A DNA stretch of 64,000 nucleotides from Candidatus Blochmannia sp. SNP (GTDB lineage: Bacteria; Pseudomonadota; Gammaproteobacteria; Enterobacterales; Enterobacteriaceae), in NCBI RefSeq assembly GCF_036549215.1, contig NZ_CP144371.1, positions 62,001-126,000 of the forward strand. Reading direction: 5' to 3'. The notes under the pieces were generated by a model, which worked only from the letters and a program-made list of their open reading frames with translations, searched no databases and was not told where the DNA came from. Below are positions 50,082-63,510 of the stretch, piece by piece. The position numbers and the translations under genes are program-made. Positions within the stretch are counted from its first letter, which is position 1. The number at the start of each line of letters is the position of its first letter.

Positions 50082-52160
50082 TTATAGCTGTGTCCACAAA
50101 TGATTATCTGTAGATACAGGAACTTCATAGTATCGTAACATAGATTCTAATGTCACTGCGTGTTCACAAAATTCTATAAGACATTGTCTCAAATCAATAA
50201 TTCCTCCTAATGCAATAATATTATTAAAAAATAATTTTCCTATTTTTGCATTAAGAATACCGGATTTTTTAAAACGACACCAAACGTTAGATGCTAGCAT
50301 ATCTGCCCATAAATAACTATAATATCCTGCCCCATAGCCATCAGAAAAAATATGAATAAAAGAATGAGGGAACCGTTCCCAATTTTTTGGAAAATGATGT
50401 GTCGATATTTGTTTTACTACTTCATTAAATACTTTTAATATATTTCCCTGTTCTCCTGGAATATACTCATAGTGTATTCGTAAATCAAACAATCCGTATA
50501 TTACCTGACGTAAAAGATAAGATGATGATTGATATGTTTTTGTTTTTAGTAAATTGTTTATTATACAATCAGATAATGGTTCCTTTGTTTGATGATGCGC
50601 AGAAATTAGTCGTAATACATCAGGTTCCCAACAAAATTTTTCCATAAGTTGACTAGGTAATTCTACTGAATCCCAAGGTACTCCATTAATTCCGGATATT
50701 TCTGGAACATCAATATGGGTCATAACATGATGCAATACATGTCCAAATTCATGAAATAAAGTAATTACATCATTATGTGTCAACAAACATGACGATTTTT
50801 TATTTTCTGAACAACTAAAATTACAAGTTAGGTATGCAATAGGTTTTTGGCTAATAGCACCTTTTCGGTACATCATACCTACGAATTCATCCATCCAAGC
50901 ACCTTCTCGTTTATCTTCTCTAAGATAGAGATCTAAATAAAATCCTCCCATCCATTTATTTTCATCATCAAAAATATCAAAAAATCGTACATCAGTATGC
51001 CATGTTTCTATATTATAACGTTCTTTAATAAAAATTCCATAAATACGATTCACTACTGAAAACATGCCATGCAGTACTGTTCTTTCAGGAAAATAGTAAC
51101 GTAACTCTTCATTCGTAATAGAAAAAAGATATTTTTTTCGTTTCTCTCTATAATACGCAAGATCCCACGGATTTAAAGATGTACAGGAATATTGTATTTT
51201 AGCAAAATTTTGCGTTTCTAAAAATTCCTTATATTCATTATGAGATATTTGAGTAGATAAACTTGTAAGAAAATTAAATACTTGTTTTGGACTTTGTATC
51301 ATTCTTTTCATTAAAGATTTTTCAAGATAATTATTAAATCCTAATATTTGTGCTGATTCATGACGTAATGCTAAAATTTCATCCATTATTACAGTATTAT
51401 CCCACTTCCCGCTATTAGGTCCTTGATCAGAAGCTCGAGTATTAAAAGCCCAATATAATTCTTCTCTAAGTTCTTGAGTGTCACAATATAAAAGAACTGA
51501 AGAATAACTAGGATATTGCAATGTAAATAACCATCCATTTTTCCCGTGAGCTTTCGCTTCCAAGCGAGCACTTTCCAATCTATCCTCCGGTATACCAGAT
51601 AGTACCTTCTTTTCAGTAACTAATTTATTCCAACCTGATGTTGCATCAAATACATTATTAGCATAATTTAAACTCAACTGTGACAACCGAGAAGTTATAT
51701 AGATATATTTTTTTTTCTGTTTCAGAGATAGATCAACTCCCGATAATCTAAAATTACACAAAATATTATTTATAACTTTTTTTTGTACTATACTTAATTG
51801 CTGATAAGAGTCTCCATTCTGTAATAACTGATAAGATTTATATAAACCATCATGCTGATTAATCCAATTTTTATATTCAGATATAAATAATAAGCTTTCT
51901 TCATAAACCTTACGTAATTCTAAATTATGTTTTACAGAATTTAAATGCGCTATCGGAGACCAAGTACGTTGCAATTCATTTTCTGCAATCATTAATGGAT
52001 AATATAATGTATCCCAAGTTATATCTTCTTCTGATACAACTTGATCTACCGTATTATAGCAATTAGTCAAAACCTGTTTTATAGATTCTTTTATATATTT
52101 TGGATCAATAGAAGAAAATAAAGGAAACATAAAAGAATGAAATAATGAATTATTGTTCAT
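50082..52160 (-). CDS. prlC: Oligopeptidase A
   Basis: PrlC (OpdA) is a cytoplasmic M3 metallopeptidase that clears short peptides, including signal peptide fragments. The zinc motif HEFGH occurs in VITLFHEFGHVLHHVMTH (about residue 467), with the downstream glutamate in the SVELPSQLMEKF segment. DGYGAGYYSYLWADMLASN near the C terminus is typical. The protein has 692 residues against 680 in E. coli. It appears complete. Confidence 0.96.
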   Translation of the reverse strand: MNNNSLFHSFMFPLFSSIDPKYIKESIKQVLTNCYNTVDQVVSEEDITWDTLYYPLMIAENELQRTWSPIAHLNSVKHNLELRKVYEESLLFISEYKNWINQHDGLYKSYQLLQNGDSYQQLSIVQKKVINNILCNFRLSGVDLSLKQKKKYIYITSRLSQLSLNYANNVFDATSGWNKLVTEKKVLSGIPEDRLESARLEAKAHGKNGWLFTLQYPSYSSVLLYCDTQELREELYWAFNTRASDQGPNSGKWDNTVIMDEILALRHESAQILGFNNYLEKSLMKRMIQSPKQVFNFLTSLSTQISHNEYKEFLETQNFAKIQYSCTSLNPWDLAYYREKRKKYLFSITNEELRYYFPERTVLHGMFSVVNRIYGIFIKERYNIETWHTDVRFFDIFDDENKWMGGFYLDLYLREDKREGAWMDEFVGMMYRKGAISQKPIAYLTCNFSCSENKKSSCLLTHNDVITLFHEFGHVLHHVMTHIDVPEISGINGVPWDSVELPSQLMEKFCWEPDVLRLISAHHQTKEPLSDCIINNLLKTKTYQSSSYLLRQVIYGLFDLRIHYEYIPGEQGNILKVFNEVVKQISTHHFPKNWERFPHSFIHIFSDGYGAGYYSYLWADMLASNVWCRFKKSGILNAKIGKLFFNNIIALGGIIDLRQCLIEFCEHAVTLESMLRYYEVPVSTDNHLWTQL

Positions 52161-52335
52161 ACAGAAAACCTTTATTTTATAACTACATTTTCTAATTTTA
52201 AAAATCTTACGCTATATATAGATATATAACGTATATATCTAATATGATATATATCATTATCTGTTAAATAATTTTAATAAAAATATCATTCACAATTACT
52301 CTATTGTTAGATACAAAAATATTAAATATATCTTC

Positions 52336-52409
52336 TCGGTGAGGAAGGATTTGAACCTCCGACCTATACGACCCGAACGTATTGCGCTACCAAACTACGC
52401 CACTCACCG
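52336..52409 (-). tRNA. proK: tRNA-Pro (CGG)
   Basis: On the minus strand the acceptor CGGTGAG pairs with CTCACCG, the anticodon stem ATACG/CGTAT encloses loop TTCGGGT (anticodon CGG), and the T arm is GGAGGTTCAAATCC. It resembles E. coli proK. The CCA tail is not encoded; GAA follows the discriminator A. CCG codons should be rare in this AT-rich genome, so its retention is notable. Confidence 0.95.
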
Positions 52410-52776
52410 TTCTATAATATAAAATATTTCTTGCTTTTACCAAACATGGGCATATGGTATAACAGATAAAATTTAAGTATTATTAATATAATCTGAATAA
52501 ATAATAACAGCATTAATCAAATATTTAAACTATAAACAAAAAACAAATAACATCATTTAAATAATAAAATTATATTAACGCATTCTTTCGATAATAATAC
52601 ATCTAAAATAAAAATATATTGTATATTTTTATTGCTGAGTAATATGAAAATGTTGTATAAGTTATATTTGTCAGTAAATTATCTAAAAAACAATATTACT
52701 ATTTATTATATATTTTTGATATTACTGGTTTTTAAATTATTATTGTAATATTCACATAATCATGGAGAATTACATT
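52410..52776. other. Spacer between tRNA-Pro and sodA
   Basis: A 367-bp A/T-rich region carrying the promoters of the divergent tRNA-Pro and sodA. GGAG at 52764-52767 is the sodA ribosome-binding site. No other element was recognised. Confidence 0.5.
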
Positions 52777-53394
52777 ATGAGTTTTACATTACCTTCTTTA
52801 ACTTATCCATATGATGCTTTAGAACCATTTTTTGATGAACAAACTATGAAGATTCATCATACAAAACATCACCAAGCATATATTGATAATACTAATGCAG
52901 CACTAATTGATTTACCTGAATTTTCTAATTTACCTATTATAGAATTAATAAAAAAATTAAATAACTTGCCTGACCAAAAAAAAACTATATTACGTAATAA
53001 TGCTGGAGGCCATATCAATCATTGCCTTTTTTGGAAATCTCTTAAAAAGAATACTACGCTTAAAGGATCATTGAAAGATGCAATAGAATACAATTTTTCA
53101 AGTATCTCTTCTTTTAAAGACCGTTTTGAAAAAACTGCTATCAGTCATTTCGGATCTGGTTGGGTATGGTTAACAAAACAAAATGATACTTTATCTATAG
53201 TATCTACCGCTAATCAAGATAACCCATTAATGGGAACAGATATTTCTGGATCAGATGGATACCCAATTCTTGGATTAGATGTTTGGGAACATGCTTACTA
53301 TTTAAAATATCAAAATCGTCGGTTAGATTATATTAAATCTTTTTGGAATATAGTTAACTGGGACGAGGTATGTGCACAATTTAATTACGTATAA
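52777..53394 (+). CDS. sodA: Superoxide dismutase, Mn type
   Basis: SodA removes superoxide. The start at 52777 ([19 protein letters not shown]) matches the E. coli N terminus; an ATG five codons upstream overlaps the GGAG that serves 52777. The metal ligands are His27 (KIHHTKHHQ), a His in [10 protein letters not shown], and Asp and His in [17 protein letters not shown] and [14 protein letters not shown] residues group it with MnSOD of E. coli (206 residues, here 205). Confidence 0.96.
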   Translation: MSFTLPSLTYPYDALEPFFDEQTMKIHHTKHHQAYIDNTNAALIDLPEFSNLPIIELIKKLNNLPDQKKTILRNNAGGHINHCLFWKSLKKNTTLKGSLKDAIEYNFSSISSFKDRFEKTAISHFGSGWVWLTKQNDTLSIVSTANQDNPLMGTDISGSDGYPILGLDVWEHAYYLKYQNRRLDYIKSFWNIVNWDEVCAQFNYV

Positions 53395-53431
53395 AATATT
53401 ATTAATTCACTAATATGTCAAATATTATAAT

Positions 53432-53491
53432 ATATTCAAGCATTTGTTCTTATACTAAATATTTAGTTTATAAGTTTACGTGCTTGAATAT
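53432..53491. terminator. Bidirectional hairpin between sodA and glyS
   Basis: An 11-bp stem (53432-53442 with 53481-53491, core ATTCAAGCA/TGCTTGAAT) encloses a second near-perfect palindrome around ACTAAATATTTAGT. A T-run (AAATTTTT) follows on the plus strand. It lies between the convergent sodA and glyS ends, fitting a terminator. Confidence 0.65.
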
Positions 53492-53555
53492 GAAATTTTT
53501 AACCCGAACGTACTTTCATTAAACAATAAAAATGATAAACATGTATAACATGAGA

Positions 53556-55640
53556 TTAAAAATGTAATAGCGAAACATCTGCTACCTTTAAAAATAAATT
53601 TTTTACTTTATTCAGCAAAGTTAAACGATTAATTTGTATATGTTCATTTTTGTCCATAATCATAACATTATCAAAAAACACATTTATTGCACTAAATATT
53701 GTTATCATAACAACTAATGCATCGTAATAACTATGCCGAGCACATAATTCCTGCAATTTCTTTTCTATTGCAATTACTTGCATAGCAAAATGCATTTCTT
53801 CTGGTATTTTAAACAAACAAAATTTAACATCATCATTATATGATGTTTGTTTTCTTGATAAAATGTTCGATATTCTTTTATAAATTAAATTTAATTTAAC
53901 ACTTTCCTCTTTTTTTGATGTACAAAAATAAGATACCGCTTCTATTCGGGCATCAATGTCTACTATACTGGAAGTTTCAACGTTTAACACTGCCTTTATA
54001 ATATCTGATCTATAACCTCTCGCGGAATACCACGAAAACAAACGATTATACATAAAATTATGGATATCGTTAATAACTGATACATTAGTTAGTTGTTCAC
54101 CATATAATTCCACTGATTTTTGTATTAAAGATAATAAATTTAACGGTAATTTTTTATATATCAAAATACGTAATATTCCAATAGCAGATCTTTTTAAAGC
54201 AAATGGATCTCTATTACCTTTTGGAAATTCTTCAATTCCAAATATACCTGAGATAGTATCTATTTTATCTGCAATAGATACAACACAAGAAACATAAGTT
54301 GTAGGTAACGTATCTTCAGAAAATCGTGGTTGATAATGTTCTTTTTGTGCTACTGCTATTTCTTCTGATTCCCCATCCCGGCGAGCATAATACATACCAA
54401 TAATGCCTTGAGTTGAAGGAAACTCAAATACCATATTACTCATAAGATCACACTTACATAGATATCCAGCACGTTTTGTTTGTTGGATATCTGCATCTAT
54501 TTGATTAGCTATCCAACCAGATAGCTCTTCTATACGCCAACTTTTATCACGTAGCGTACCAAGTTTTCTATGAAACAAAACAGAATTTAATTTGGGAATA
54601 TAATCCTCTAAACGACATTTATTATCATTTCTTAAAAAAAATTCCGCATCCATTAAACGTGGGGTTATTACGTTCTCATGGCCAATAATAATTGGTTCAT
54701 AATTATTTGAAATAGTATTTGCTACAAAAATAAAATATGGTAACAACATACCATTAATAAAATTGTATACCGGAAAATATCTTTGATCGTACCTCATAAT
54801 ATGGACTATTACTTCATGCGGTAATGCTAAAAATTTCTCATCAAATCGACCGGAAAGAATTACGGGCCATTCTACTAAAGAAGTCACCTCTTCCAACAAA
54901 CTATCATCTTGAAAATCTATAACTCCTCCAAGTTTTTCAGCTTCTTTTTCTACCGCAGATCGTATAATATTTTTTCGTACAATGTAATCCGCTATTACCC
55001 AACCATTTTTAGTTAAAATATCTGGATAATAATCTGCATGTTCAAGAATAATTTTATCATCTTGCATACATCTATTACCATGCAGCACTCGATCTGTTTT
55101 TATACCAAAAAAACAACCTCGAATAAGATATGTATCTAACAATACGATCATAGTTCGCACAGGTCTAACAAATGGGATCTCTATATCTCCCCAACGCATC
55201 ATTGCGTAATTATTTAATTTTTCTAAAGCAATACTAATTATTTTACAGAATAAATATTCATAATTCTTATGTACTACTACATTGTCGTCACATTGCAATA
55301 TTTTTTGATAGTTATTGGTTTGTATACTATTCTGAATATTCATTTTACTCGTTATTAATTTTTTTTGATTATATACATCTTTAATATATCTATTACATAT
55401 ATTATCATCGTCTATTTGATTAATAGATATAGTGTTATGATGAAGATCTCCTTTTATTCTTATACTAGCCTTAACCGCTAAGCGACATGCAGATGCAAAC
55501 CAATTAATCTTATCACAAACAAAATTATTCTTTTTTAAGCCATTAATAATCTGATTAAAAAAGTCTTTTCCTAATTTTTTTAAAAGTTTCGATGGCAACG
55601 ATTCAGTACCAATCTCTACTAAAAAGGTATACTTTTTCAT
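53556..55640 (-). CDS. glyS: Glycyl-tRNA synthetase beta subunit
   Basis: This is the tRNA-binding subunit of the bacterial alpha2-beta2 GlyRS. The 694-residue protein (E. coli 689) begins with the family opening FLVEIGTESLPSKLLKKLG, has VRPVRTMIVLLD and RVLHGNR, and in the middle FPSTQGIIGMYYARRDGE and FPKGNRDPFALKRSAIGI, which resembles HD-type and anticodon-binding parts. It follows glyQ by 24 bp. It appears complete. Confidence 0.96.
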   Translation of the reverse strand: MKKYTFLVEIGTESLPSKLLKKLGKDFFNQIINGLKKNNFVCDKINWFASACRLAVKASIRIKGDLHHNTISINQIDDDNICNRYIKDVYNQKKLITSKMNIQNSIQTNNYQKILQCDDNVVVHKNYEYLFCKIISIALEKLNNYAMMRWGDIEIPFVRPVRTMIVLLDTYLIRGCFFGIKTDRVLHGNRCMQDDKIILEHADYYPDILTKNGWVIADYIVRKNIIRSAVEKEAEKLGGVIDFQDDSLLEEVTSLVEWPVILSGRFDEKFLALPHEVIVHIMRYDQRYFPVYNFINGMLLPYFIFVANTISNNYEPIIIGHENVITPRLMDAEFFLRNDNKCRLEDYIPKLNSVLFHRKLGTLRDKSWRIEELSGWIANQIDADIQQTKRAGYLCKCDLMSNMVFEFPSTQGIIGMYYARRDGESEEIAVAQKEHYQPRFSEDTLPTTYVSCVVSIADKIDTISGIFGIEEFPKGNRDPFALKRSAIGILRILIYKKLPLNLLSLIQKSVELYGEQLTNVSVINDIHNFMYNRLFSWYSARGYRSDIIKAVLNVETSSIVDIDARIEAVSYFCTSKKEESVKLNLIYKRISNILSRKQTSYNDDVKFCLFKIPEEMHFAMQVIAIEKKLQELCARHSYYDALVVMITIFSAINVFFDNVMIMDKNEHIQINRLTLLNKVKNLFLKVADVSLLHF

Positions 55641-55664
55641 AATAAATATTATCCTTGTATTACA

Positions 55665-56579
55665 TTATGATTTCTTTATACACATAGGGAATCCTAATTT
55701 TTTACGAAATATGTAATAAGTCTCTGCTATCATTTTTGATAACTTACGAATACGTAGAATATAATTTTTTCTTTCTGTAGTAGAAATCAATTTTCTAGCA
55801 TCTAATAAATTAAAAATATGTATCGCTTTTAAAATTCGTTCATATGCTGGAATAAGTAATGGTTGCGTCATAGTAATTAAATTTTCTACTTCATTTTCAT
55901 ATTGACCAAAAATTCTAAACAAAAATTTAATATCCGTATGTTCACAATTATAAGTTGATTGTTCTAATTCATTTTGACGAAATAAATCTCCATACGTAAC
56001 CAATCCTTGTGCACTAGGTCCCCAAACTAAATCATAAACATTATTCGCGCCTTGTAGAAATAAAGCTAACCGCTCTAGTCCATAAGTTATCTCTCCTGTA
56101 ACAGGGTTGCATTCTAATCCACCCATTTGCTGAAAATAAGTGAATTGTGTTATTTCCATGCCATTTAACCGAATTTCCCAACCTAATCCCCATGCTCCAA
56201 GTGTAGGGTTTTCCCAGTTGTCTTCAATAAAACAAATATCATTTTTTATATGATTTAATCCAAGCGCTTTTAAAGAATCTAAATATAATTTTAGCATATT
56301 TTTAGGAGAAGGTTTCATAATCACTTGAAACTGATAATATTGCTGCAATCTATTTGGATTTTGGCCATATCGGCTGTCCATAGGACGACGAGATACTTGA
56401 ACATAAGCAATTGAAGCAGGTTCTGGGCCAATAGCATTAAAAAAAGTAATAGGATGTGAGGTTGCTGCTCCAACTTCTATATCTAATGGTTGAGCTATGA
56501 TACAACCACAACATTTCCAATAACATTCTAACGCTTGTATTAATCCTTGAAAAGTCTTCGAACTATCACTATAGTACAT
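55665..56579 (-). CDS. glyQ: Glycyl-tRNA synthetase alpha subunit
   Basis: The catalytic subunit of GlyRS. It is highly conserved: [20 protein letters not shown] at the start, then [40 protein letters not shown] and the class II motif region [20 protein letters not shown]. The length of 304 equals E. coli (303). It is the first gene of the glyQ-glyS operon. Confidence 0.98.
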   Translation of the reverse strand: MYYSDSSKTFQGLIQALECYWKCCGCIIAQPLDIEVGAATSHPITFFNAIGPEPASIAYVQVSRRPMDSRYGQNPNRLQQYYQFQVIMKPSPKNMLKLYLDSLKALGLNHIKNDICFIEDNWENPTLGAWGLGWEIRLNGMEITQFTYFQQMGGLECNPVTGEITYGLERLALFLQGANNVYDLVWGPSAQGLVTYGDLFRQNELEQSTYNCEHTDIKFLFRIFGQYENEVENLITMTQPLLIPAYERILKAIHIFNLLDARKLISTTERKNYILRIRKLSKMIAETYYIFRKKLGFPMCIKKS

Positions 56580-57019
56580 TTTATTTTATTTATTTAAAAA
56601 ATTTTAATATTGCATATCTATAATAACATCAATTATTTCAATATTATTTATGATACAATTATACAATAAAAAATGATATATATTCACTGACAGTAATTGT
56701 CATTATATCACCAAAAAATCTTTTAAACTAAAAATCAGCATATACTTGTGCATATAAGAAATTAAAATATATCAACATCCATATTTTTATTTTTATTAAA
56801 AATAATGTGCTTTTTTTTGTTGCGTATACACTCAATATTTATTAAAAGAATATAAATAAATTACTTAAACATATCAATTTTATAATTAACTTTAAAAATA
56901 TGCTATATGACGATATAAAAATCCATATACATAAAATTATAAAGCCTTTGAGTTAGTCTGAACCTTGATAAGAAACTATATATGTTTCCAATATTTATAT
57001 ATTATTAGGAAATAAAAAA
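56580..57019. other. Spacer between divergent glyQ and the AI-2E family gene
   Basis: A 440-bp A/T-rich region with two promoters and no supported gene. Nothing further recognised. Confidence 0.5.
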
Positions 57020-58027
57020 ATGATTTCCCAAGAAACACCGATCATGATAATTTCTTATATAATAATGTTTACAGGTATAATGATTATTATACCATTAGGT
57101 TTATTTCCTTGTTTTTTTTCTGGATTTTTAACTTATGAAATTATAGTATCTTCCGCATCTTACTTTGAACGTTTTGTTGGAATCAATCGTGCTCGTTGGG
57201 TTTCTGTGATACTAATAACAATTAGTATCATTATTATTATCACTATAGGAATCATTAATTGTACTAATTTTTTCACAGAAGACATTAATAAAATTAGTAT
57301 TTCTATTGAAATTAATCGAATTTTTTCTGATTTAAAAAAACGACTCCCCGATTTTTTACCCTCTTTCTTACCAAATACTACCGAAGAACTAAAAGATCAA
57401 ATATTTAATTGGATTGAATCAAACTTAATTCTTATCCGAAATATGGGACATACTTTCCTGCACGGATTTATCACTTTACTAATAGGGCTAGTAATTGGTA
57501 CCCTGGTGTCTTGTACTAAATCTACAAAAAACTATGCCAACGATACATATTTTACTATCCAACTATCAGAACGTATATATAACCTTTCTCAAGCATTTCG
57601 TAATATTGTTTTTGCTCAAATTAAAATTTCTTTAGTAAATACATTATTAACATCTGTTATGATTTTTGTTCTATTGCCATTAATTGAAAAACCTTTGCCA
57701 TTAGGAAAAACTTTAATTATTATTACTTTTATTTTAGGTATGTTACCAATTATAGGAAATCTTATTTCTAATATTATGATCACTATCTCTGCTTTATCTA
57801 TTTCATTAAGCATTGGGATGATAATGTTTATTTATTTAATACTAATTCATAAATTAGAATATTTTCTAAATGCTGAAATTATTGGAAACAGAATTAATGC
57901 TAACCCTTGGGAATTGATACTTTCCATGCTTTTGCTAGAAGCAATATTCGGGCTAGAAGGTTTGATAGCAGCTCCAATTTTTTATGCTTATTTAAAAACC
58001 GAACTACGTTTAAAAAAACTAATTTAG
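57020..58027 (+). CDS. AI-2E family (UPF0118) membrane protein
   Basis: A 335-residue multi-pass membrane protein with the AI-2E/PerM family layout: three helices near the N terminus, a soluble stretch (about residues 85-135, with LKKRLPDFLPSFLPN), then five or so helices with the characteristic LGMLPIIGNLISN and a C-terminal GLEGLIAAPIFYAYLKTELR. Members export small molecules or ions; the substrate here is unknown. E. coli has four paralogues (YdiK, YhhT, TqsA, PerM), and I cannot assign one, so the symbol is left empty. It converges on ibpA. Confidence 0.85.
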   Translation: MISQETPIMIISYIIMFTGIMIIIPLGLFPCFFSGFLTYEIIVSSASYFERFVGINRARWVSVILITISIIIIITIGIINCTNFFTEDINKISISIEINRIFSDLKKRLPDFLPSFLPNTTEELKDQIFNWIESNLILIRNMGHTFLHGFITLLIGLVIGTLVSCTKSTKNYANDTYFTIQLSERIYNLSQAFRNIVFAQIKISLVNTLLTSVMIFVLLPLIEKPLPLGKTLIIITFILGMLPIIGNLISNIMITISALSISLSIGMIMFIYLILIHKLEYFLNAEIIGNRINANPWELILSMLLLEAIFGLEGLIAAPIFYAYLKTELRLKKLI

Positions 58028-58084
58028 TATTTCAATCCAAAAAATACATACATAAATAATTAATAACAATCATTAAAACGAAAG

Positions 58085-58143
58085 ACGATCAAAATCGGGC
58101 TTTTTGTGTATAAAATTAATAAATTAAGCCCGATTTTGATCGT
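58085..58143. terminator. Bidirectional terminator between the AI-2E gene and ibpA
   Basis: An 18-bp perfect stem (58085-58102 with 58126-58143), with core AATCGGGCTT/AAGCCCGATT, encloses a 23-base A/T-rich loop. The genes converge on it, ending 57 bp and 33 bp away. G/C-rich pairs in the upper stem make it the most terminator-like hairpin in the window. Confidence 0.7.
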
Positions 58144-58176
58144 ACAAACACAATAATACAACAAAAAATCTAATTA

Positions 58177-58587
58177 CTACTTAATTTCTATGCGTCTTGG
58201 TTTTAATGTATCTGGTAATATTCTTTCCAAATGTATATAAAGAATCCCACATTCCAAATTTGCTCCTGTTATTTGAATATGCTCAGATAATTGAAATTTT
58301 CTTTCAAAATCATGCTCAGTAATACCTTGATACAAGTAATTTTTAGCATTTTGATGAGAATCAACATGCACTCCTTTTACTACTAACATGTTATCATGCA
58401 TTGTGATATCCAATTCACTATTTGTAAAACCAGCTACTACAATAGAAATACAATATTTGTGCTCACTAACCAATTCAACATTATAAGGTGGATAATTTCC
58501 ATTACTTTGTCCAACTTCCAAAAAATTAACCAATCTATCAAATCCAATAACAGAACCATATAACGGAGAAAAATCAAAATTACGCAT
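58177..58587 (-). CDS. ibpA: Small heat-shock protein IbpA
   Basis: IbpA holds aggregating proteins in refoldable form for the ClpB/DnaK system. The 136-residue protein matches E. coli IbpA (137): [19 protein letters not shown], then the alpha-crystallin domain with [22 protein letters not shown] and [10 protein letters not shown], and PRRIEIK at the end. AGGAGTG lies 7 bases before the ATG. In enterics a ROSE-type RNA thermometer masks this site; here CACT upstream could pair with AGTG, but the stem is too short to call. Confidence 0.95.
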   Translation of the reverse strand: MRNFDFSPLYGSVIGFDRLVNFLEVGQSNGNYPPYNVELVSEHKYCISIVVAGFTNSELDITMHDNMLVVKGVHVDSHQNAKNYLYQGITEHDFERKFQLSEHIQITGANLECGILYIHLERILPDTLKPRRIEIK

Positions 58588-58812
58588 TTATAACACTCCT
58601 AATAAAGTGATTGCTAAATTTTATAAATATAAGTACATTGAGATTTAATTATTGATATCAGTCATACTAAAATCACCATCTACATCATGGTATTATATAT
58701 GCTTATGATATCAACTATACGATTACATAGTAGTAAACTTATTTAAACAAATAATGTAATAACACATAGTTTACTACATAATAGTATACACAAGATTTTT
58801 ATCTCATATATA

Positions 58813-61544
<2,732 letters not shown>

Positions 61545-62672
61545 TTACACTCGAATTGGCATAACAATATAAGTTGCATCGTAATATTTCTCTATGCCTT
61601 CAATTTGAACGCTAGATATCTCATTCGTAAAAAAAAACCGTAAAATTTGTGCGCGTGCCATTACATGAATCACATCAAGCAAATAATCTACATTAAAAGA
61701 TATTTTTATATCCTTACCTGCATATGAAACATCCAAAATTTCTTCGGACGCTTCATATTCAAAATTATGTGTAGTTATTTTTAATTGATTAGTGATTAAC
61801 GTAAATTGAACGATACGAAGTTTCTCATTGGAAAGAATCGCTGCACGTTTTAAAGCATGTTTCATAACATCACATGATACCTCTAAAATATTTTTCGGTT
61901 GTTTTAAAAAAATATCATGACAATTTGGAAATACAGCGTCAATCAATTTAGAAGTAAAAGTATAATTATCCATCTTCATACGAATGCTATTATTATTTGT
62001 TTGAATATTTACTATTTTTTTTCCAATATTTAATAAACGTAAAATTTCAATAATTCCTTTACGAGGTATGATAACTGATTGATAAGGTAACAATGAGTCT
62101 ACAATAGTTTTACAACTTGCTAAACGATGCCCATCCGTTGCTATAATACGTAAAGTATGTTCCTTGGTTTCAAAAAACATACCATTTAGGTAATAACGCG
62201 CATCTTGCTGCCCCATAGAAAATTGGGTTAATTCAATCATTTCTTTCAAAGTAGATTGCGATATAATTAACTTTATTCTATTATTCCATTCTTCTAATTT
62301 AGGAAAATCTGATGCAGAAAAAGTGGATAAAGAAAATGTACTGTATCCAGAACAAATAATTAATTTATTATCTTGTAACATAATGGACATTTTTGATGAT
62401 CCAGGTAAACTACGACAGATTTCAAAAAACTTACGCCCTGGCGCCGTAATTGACCCAATAGGATATTTATCTCCTAACATCACTTTAGCTGTTATCTCTA
62501 TTTCCAAGTCTGTAGCGGTAATATATAAACAATCATCATTAATTTTTAACAATACATGAGTCAAAATAGGCATCCTTGGTCTCCCACTAATAATACTTAC
62601 AACTTTTTGTAAAGGTTGATACAAGGACGTCCTACTTACTGAAAAATTTATAGTAGATTTATTAGACGACAT
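61545..62672 (-). CDS. dnaN: DNA polymerase III beta sliding clamp
   Basis: The beta clamp is the processivity ring of the replicase. The 375-residue protein (E. coli 366) aligns from INFSVSRTSLYQPLQKVVSI, shows GRPRMPILTHVLLKI, TDLEIEI and DGHRLASCK, and ends YIVMPIRV, the counterpart of the E. coli VMPMRL tail that lines the partner-binding groove. The N terminus is about eight residues longer than in E. coli. The gene is read away from rpmH, leaving 320 bp where dnaA is expected. Confidence 0.97.
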   Translation of the reverse strand: MSSNKSTINFSVSRTSLYQPLQKVVSIISGRPRMPILTHVLLKINDDCLYITATDLEIEITAKVMLGDKYPIGSITAPGRKFFEICRSLPGSSKMSIMLQDNKLIICSGYSTFSLSTFSASDFPKLEEWNNRIKLIISQSTLKEMIELTQFSMGQQDARYYLNGMFFETKEHTLRIIATDGHRLASCKTIVDSLLPYQSVIIPRKGIIEILRLLNIGKKIVNIQTNNNSIRMKMDNYTFTSKLIDAVFPNCHDIFLKQPKNILEVSCDVMKHALKRAAILSNEKLRIVQFTLITNQLKITTHNFEYEASEEILDVSYAGKDIKISFNVDYLLDVIHVMARAQILRFFFTNEISSVQIEGIEKYYDATYIVMPIRV

Positions 62673-62992
62673 TTTAATTAATTACATAATAATCATTATA
62701 AACTGAAAACCCAAACTAATTACACAATAATAAAGTGTATAAAACTAAAAACATAAACCTATTAATAATGATATTAAAGTATATATCATATATTAAAATA
62801 ACTAGTTACCCCATGTTAACATTATTATAACAAAATCCATTATTTATAAAAAACAATAAGATAAATTTTTTAAATGTTTTTTGACTTTTTATACACTATC
62901 CTATAACATAAAAACTGATTTCACATAGGATAACTAAATAAATAATTAAAAAATTATCTTTTATTACTAAGTAAACATACAAGAATTTAAAT
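62673..62992. other. Gene-less interval at the dnaA position
   Basis: In most bacteria of this group dnaA precedes dnaN here. The region holds only divergent promoter DNA, with no dnaA fragment and no cluster of DnaA boxes (a single TTATACACT near 62889 differs by one base from the E. coli box TTATACACA). Confidence 0.7.
62881..62909 (+). promoter_or_regulatory. Candidate sigma-70 promoter for rpmH-rnpA-yidD-yidC
   Basis: TTGACT at 62881-62886 matches the -35 consensus at five of six positions. A -10 candidate is TATAAC at 62902 (15-bp spacer) or TAACAT at 62904 (17-bp spacer). It lies about 85-110 bp before rpmH. The A/T-rich background makes chance matches frequent. Confidence 0.4.
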
Positions 62993-63133
62993 ATGAAACG
63001 CACCTTTCAGCCTTCCATATTAAAACGCAATAGAACACACGGATTTCGGATAAGAATGTCAACAAGACAAGGTCGTCGAGTATTATCAAGACGCAGGTCT
63101 AAAGGACGTGTTCGATTGGTTGTATCTGTTTAA
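62993..63133 (+). CDS. rpmH: 50S ribosomal protein L34
   Basis: This 46-residue protein begins [19 protein letters not shown], the invariant L34 opening, and continues [18 protein letters not shown] as in E. coli L34 (46 residues). It is strongly basic and lies at the head of the conserved rpmH-rnpA-yidD-yidC cluster, 29 bp before rnpA. Confidence 0.98.
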   Translation: MKRTFQPSILKRNRTHGFRIRMSTRQGRRVLSRRRSKGRVRLVVSV

Positions 63134-63162
63134 ATATTATATAAAACTGTTAATGCAACTAA

Positions 63163-63510
63163 ATGAATAGAAAATTTTTACCTAAGCAGGCTCGATTGTT
63201 GACTGTAAATGAGTTTTTTTTCGTATTTAAAAACCCAGAACGTATTAAAATAACCGGAATCACTTTATTTAGTAGATCCAACCAACTAGGGCATCCTCGT
63301 ATCGGGCTAGCTATATCCAAAAAATATGTTAAAAACGCTTACGAACGAAATAGAATCAAAAGACACATGCGCGAAACCTTTCGTATAAACCAGCATAATT
63401 TATCATCTAAAGACTTCGTGCTAACTATTAACTCAAAAGAAATTATTCATTTTAAAAATAATACATTAATAAAAGAGCTTGAAAAGTTATGGTGTTGCCA
63501 TTTTTATTGA
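63163..63510 (+). CDS. rnpA: RNase P protein component
   Basis: RnpA is the protein partner of the RNase P RNA encoded at 12630. The 115-residue protein (E. coli 119) has LPKQARLLTVNEFFFVF, LGHPRIGLAISKK, and the RNR signature in YERNRIKRHMRETFR that contacts RNA. Its last 22 bases overlap the start of yidD, as in E. coli. Confidence 0.96.
   Translation: MNRKFLPKQARLLTVNEFFFVFKNPERIKITGITLFSRSNQLGHPRIGLAISKKYVKNAYERNRIKRHMRETFRINQHNLSSKDFVLTINSKEIIHFKNNTLIKELEKLWCCHFY

Noticed and set aside
62889..62897. TTATACACT as a DnaA box marking an origin
   Set aside because: A single near-match in A/T-rich DNA, no second box nearby, and dnaA itself is not at this locus.
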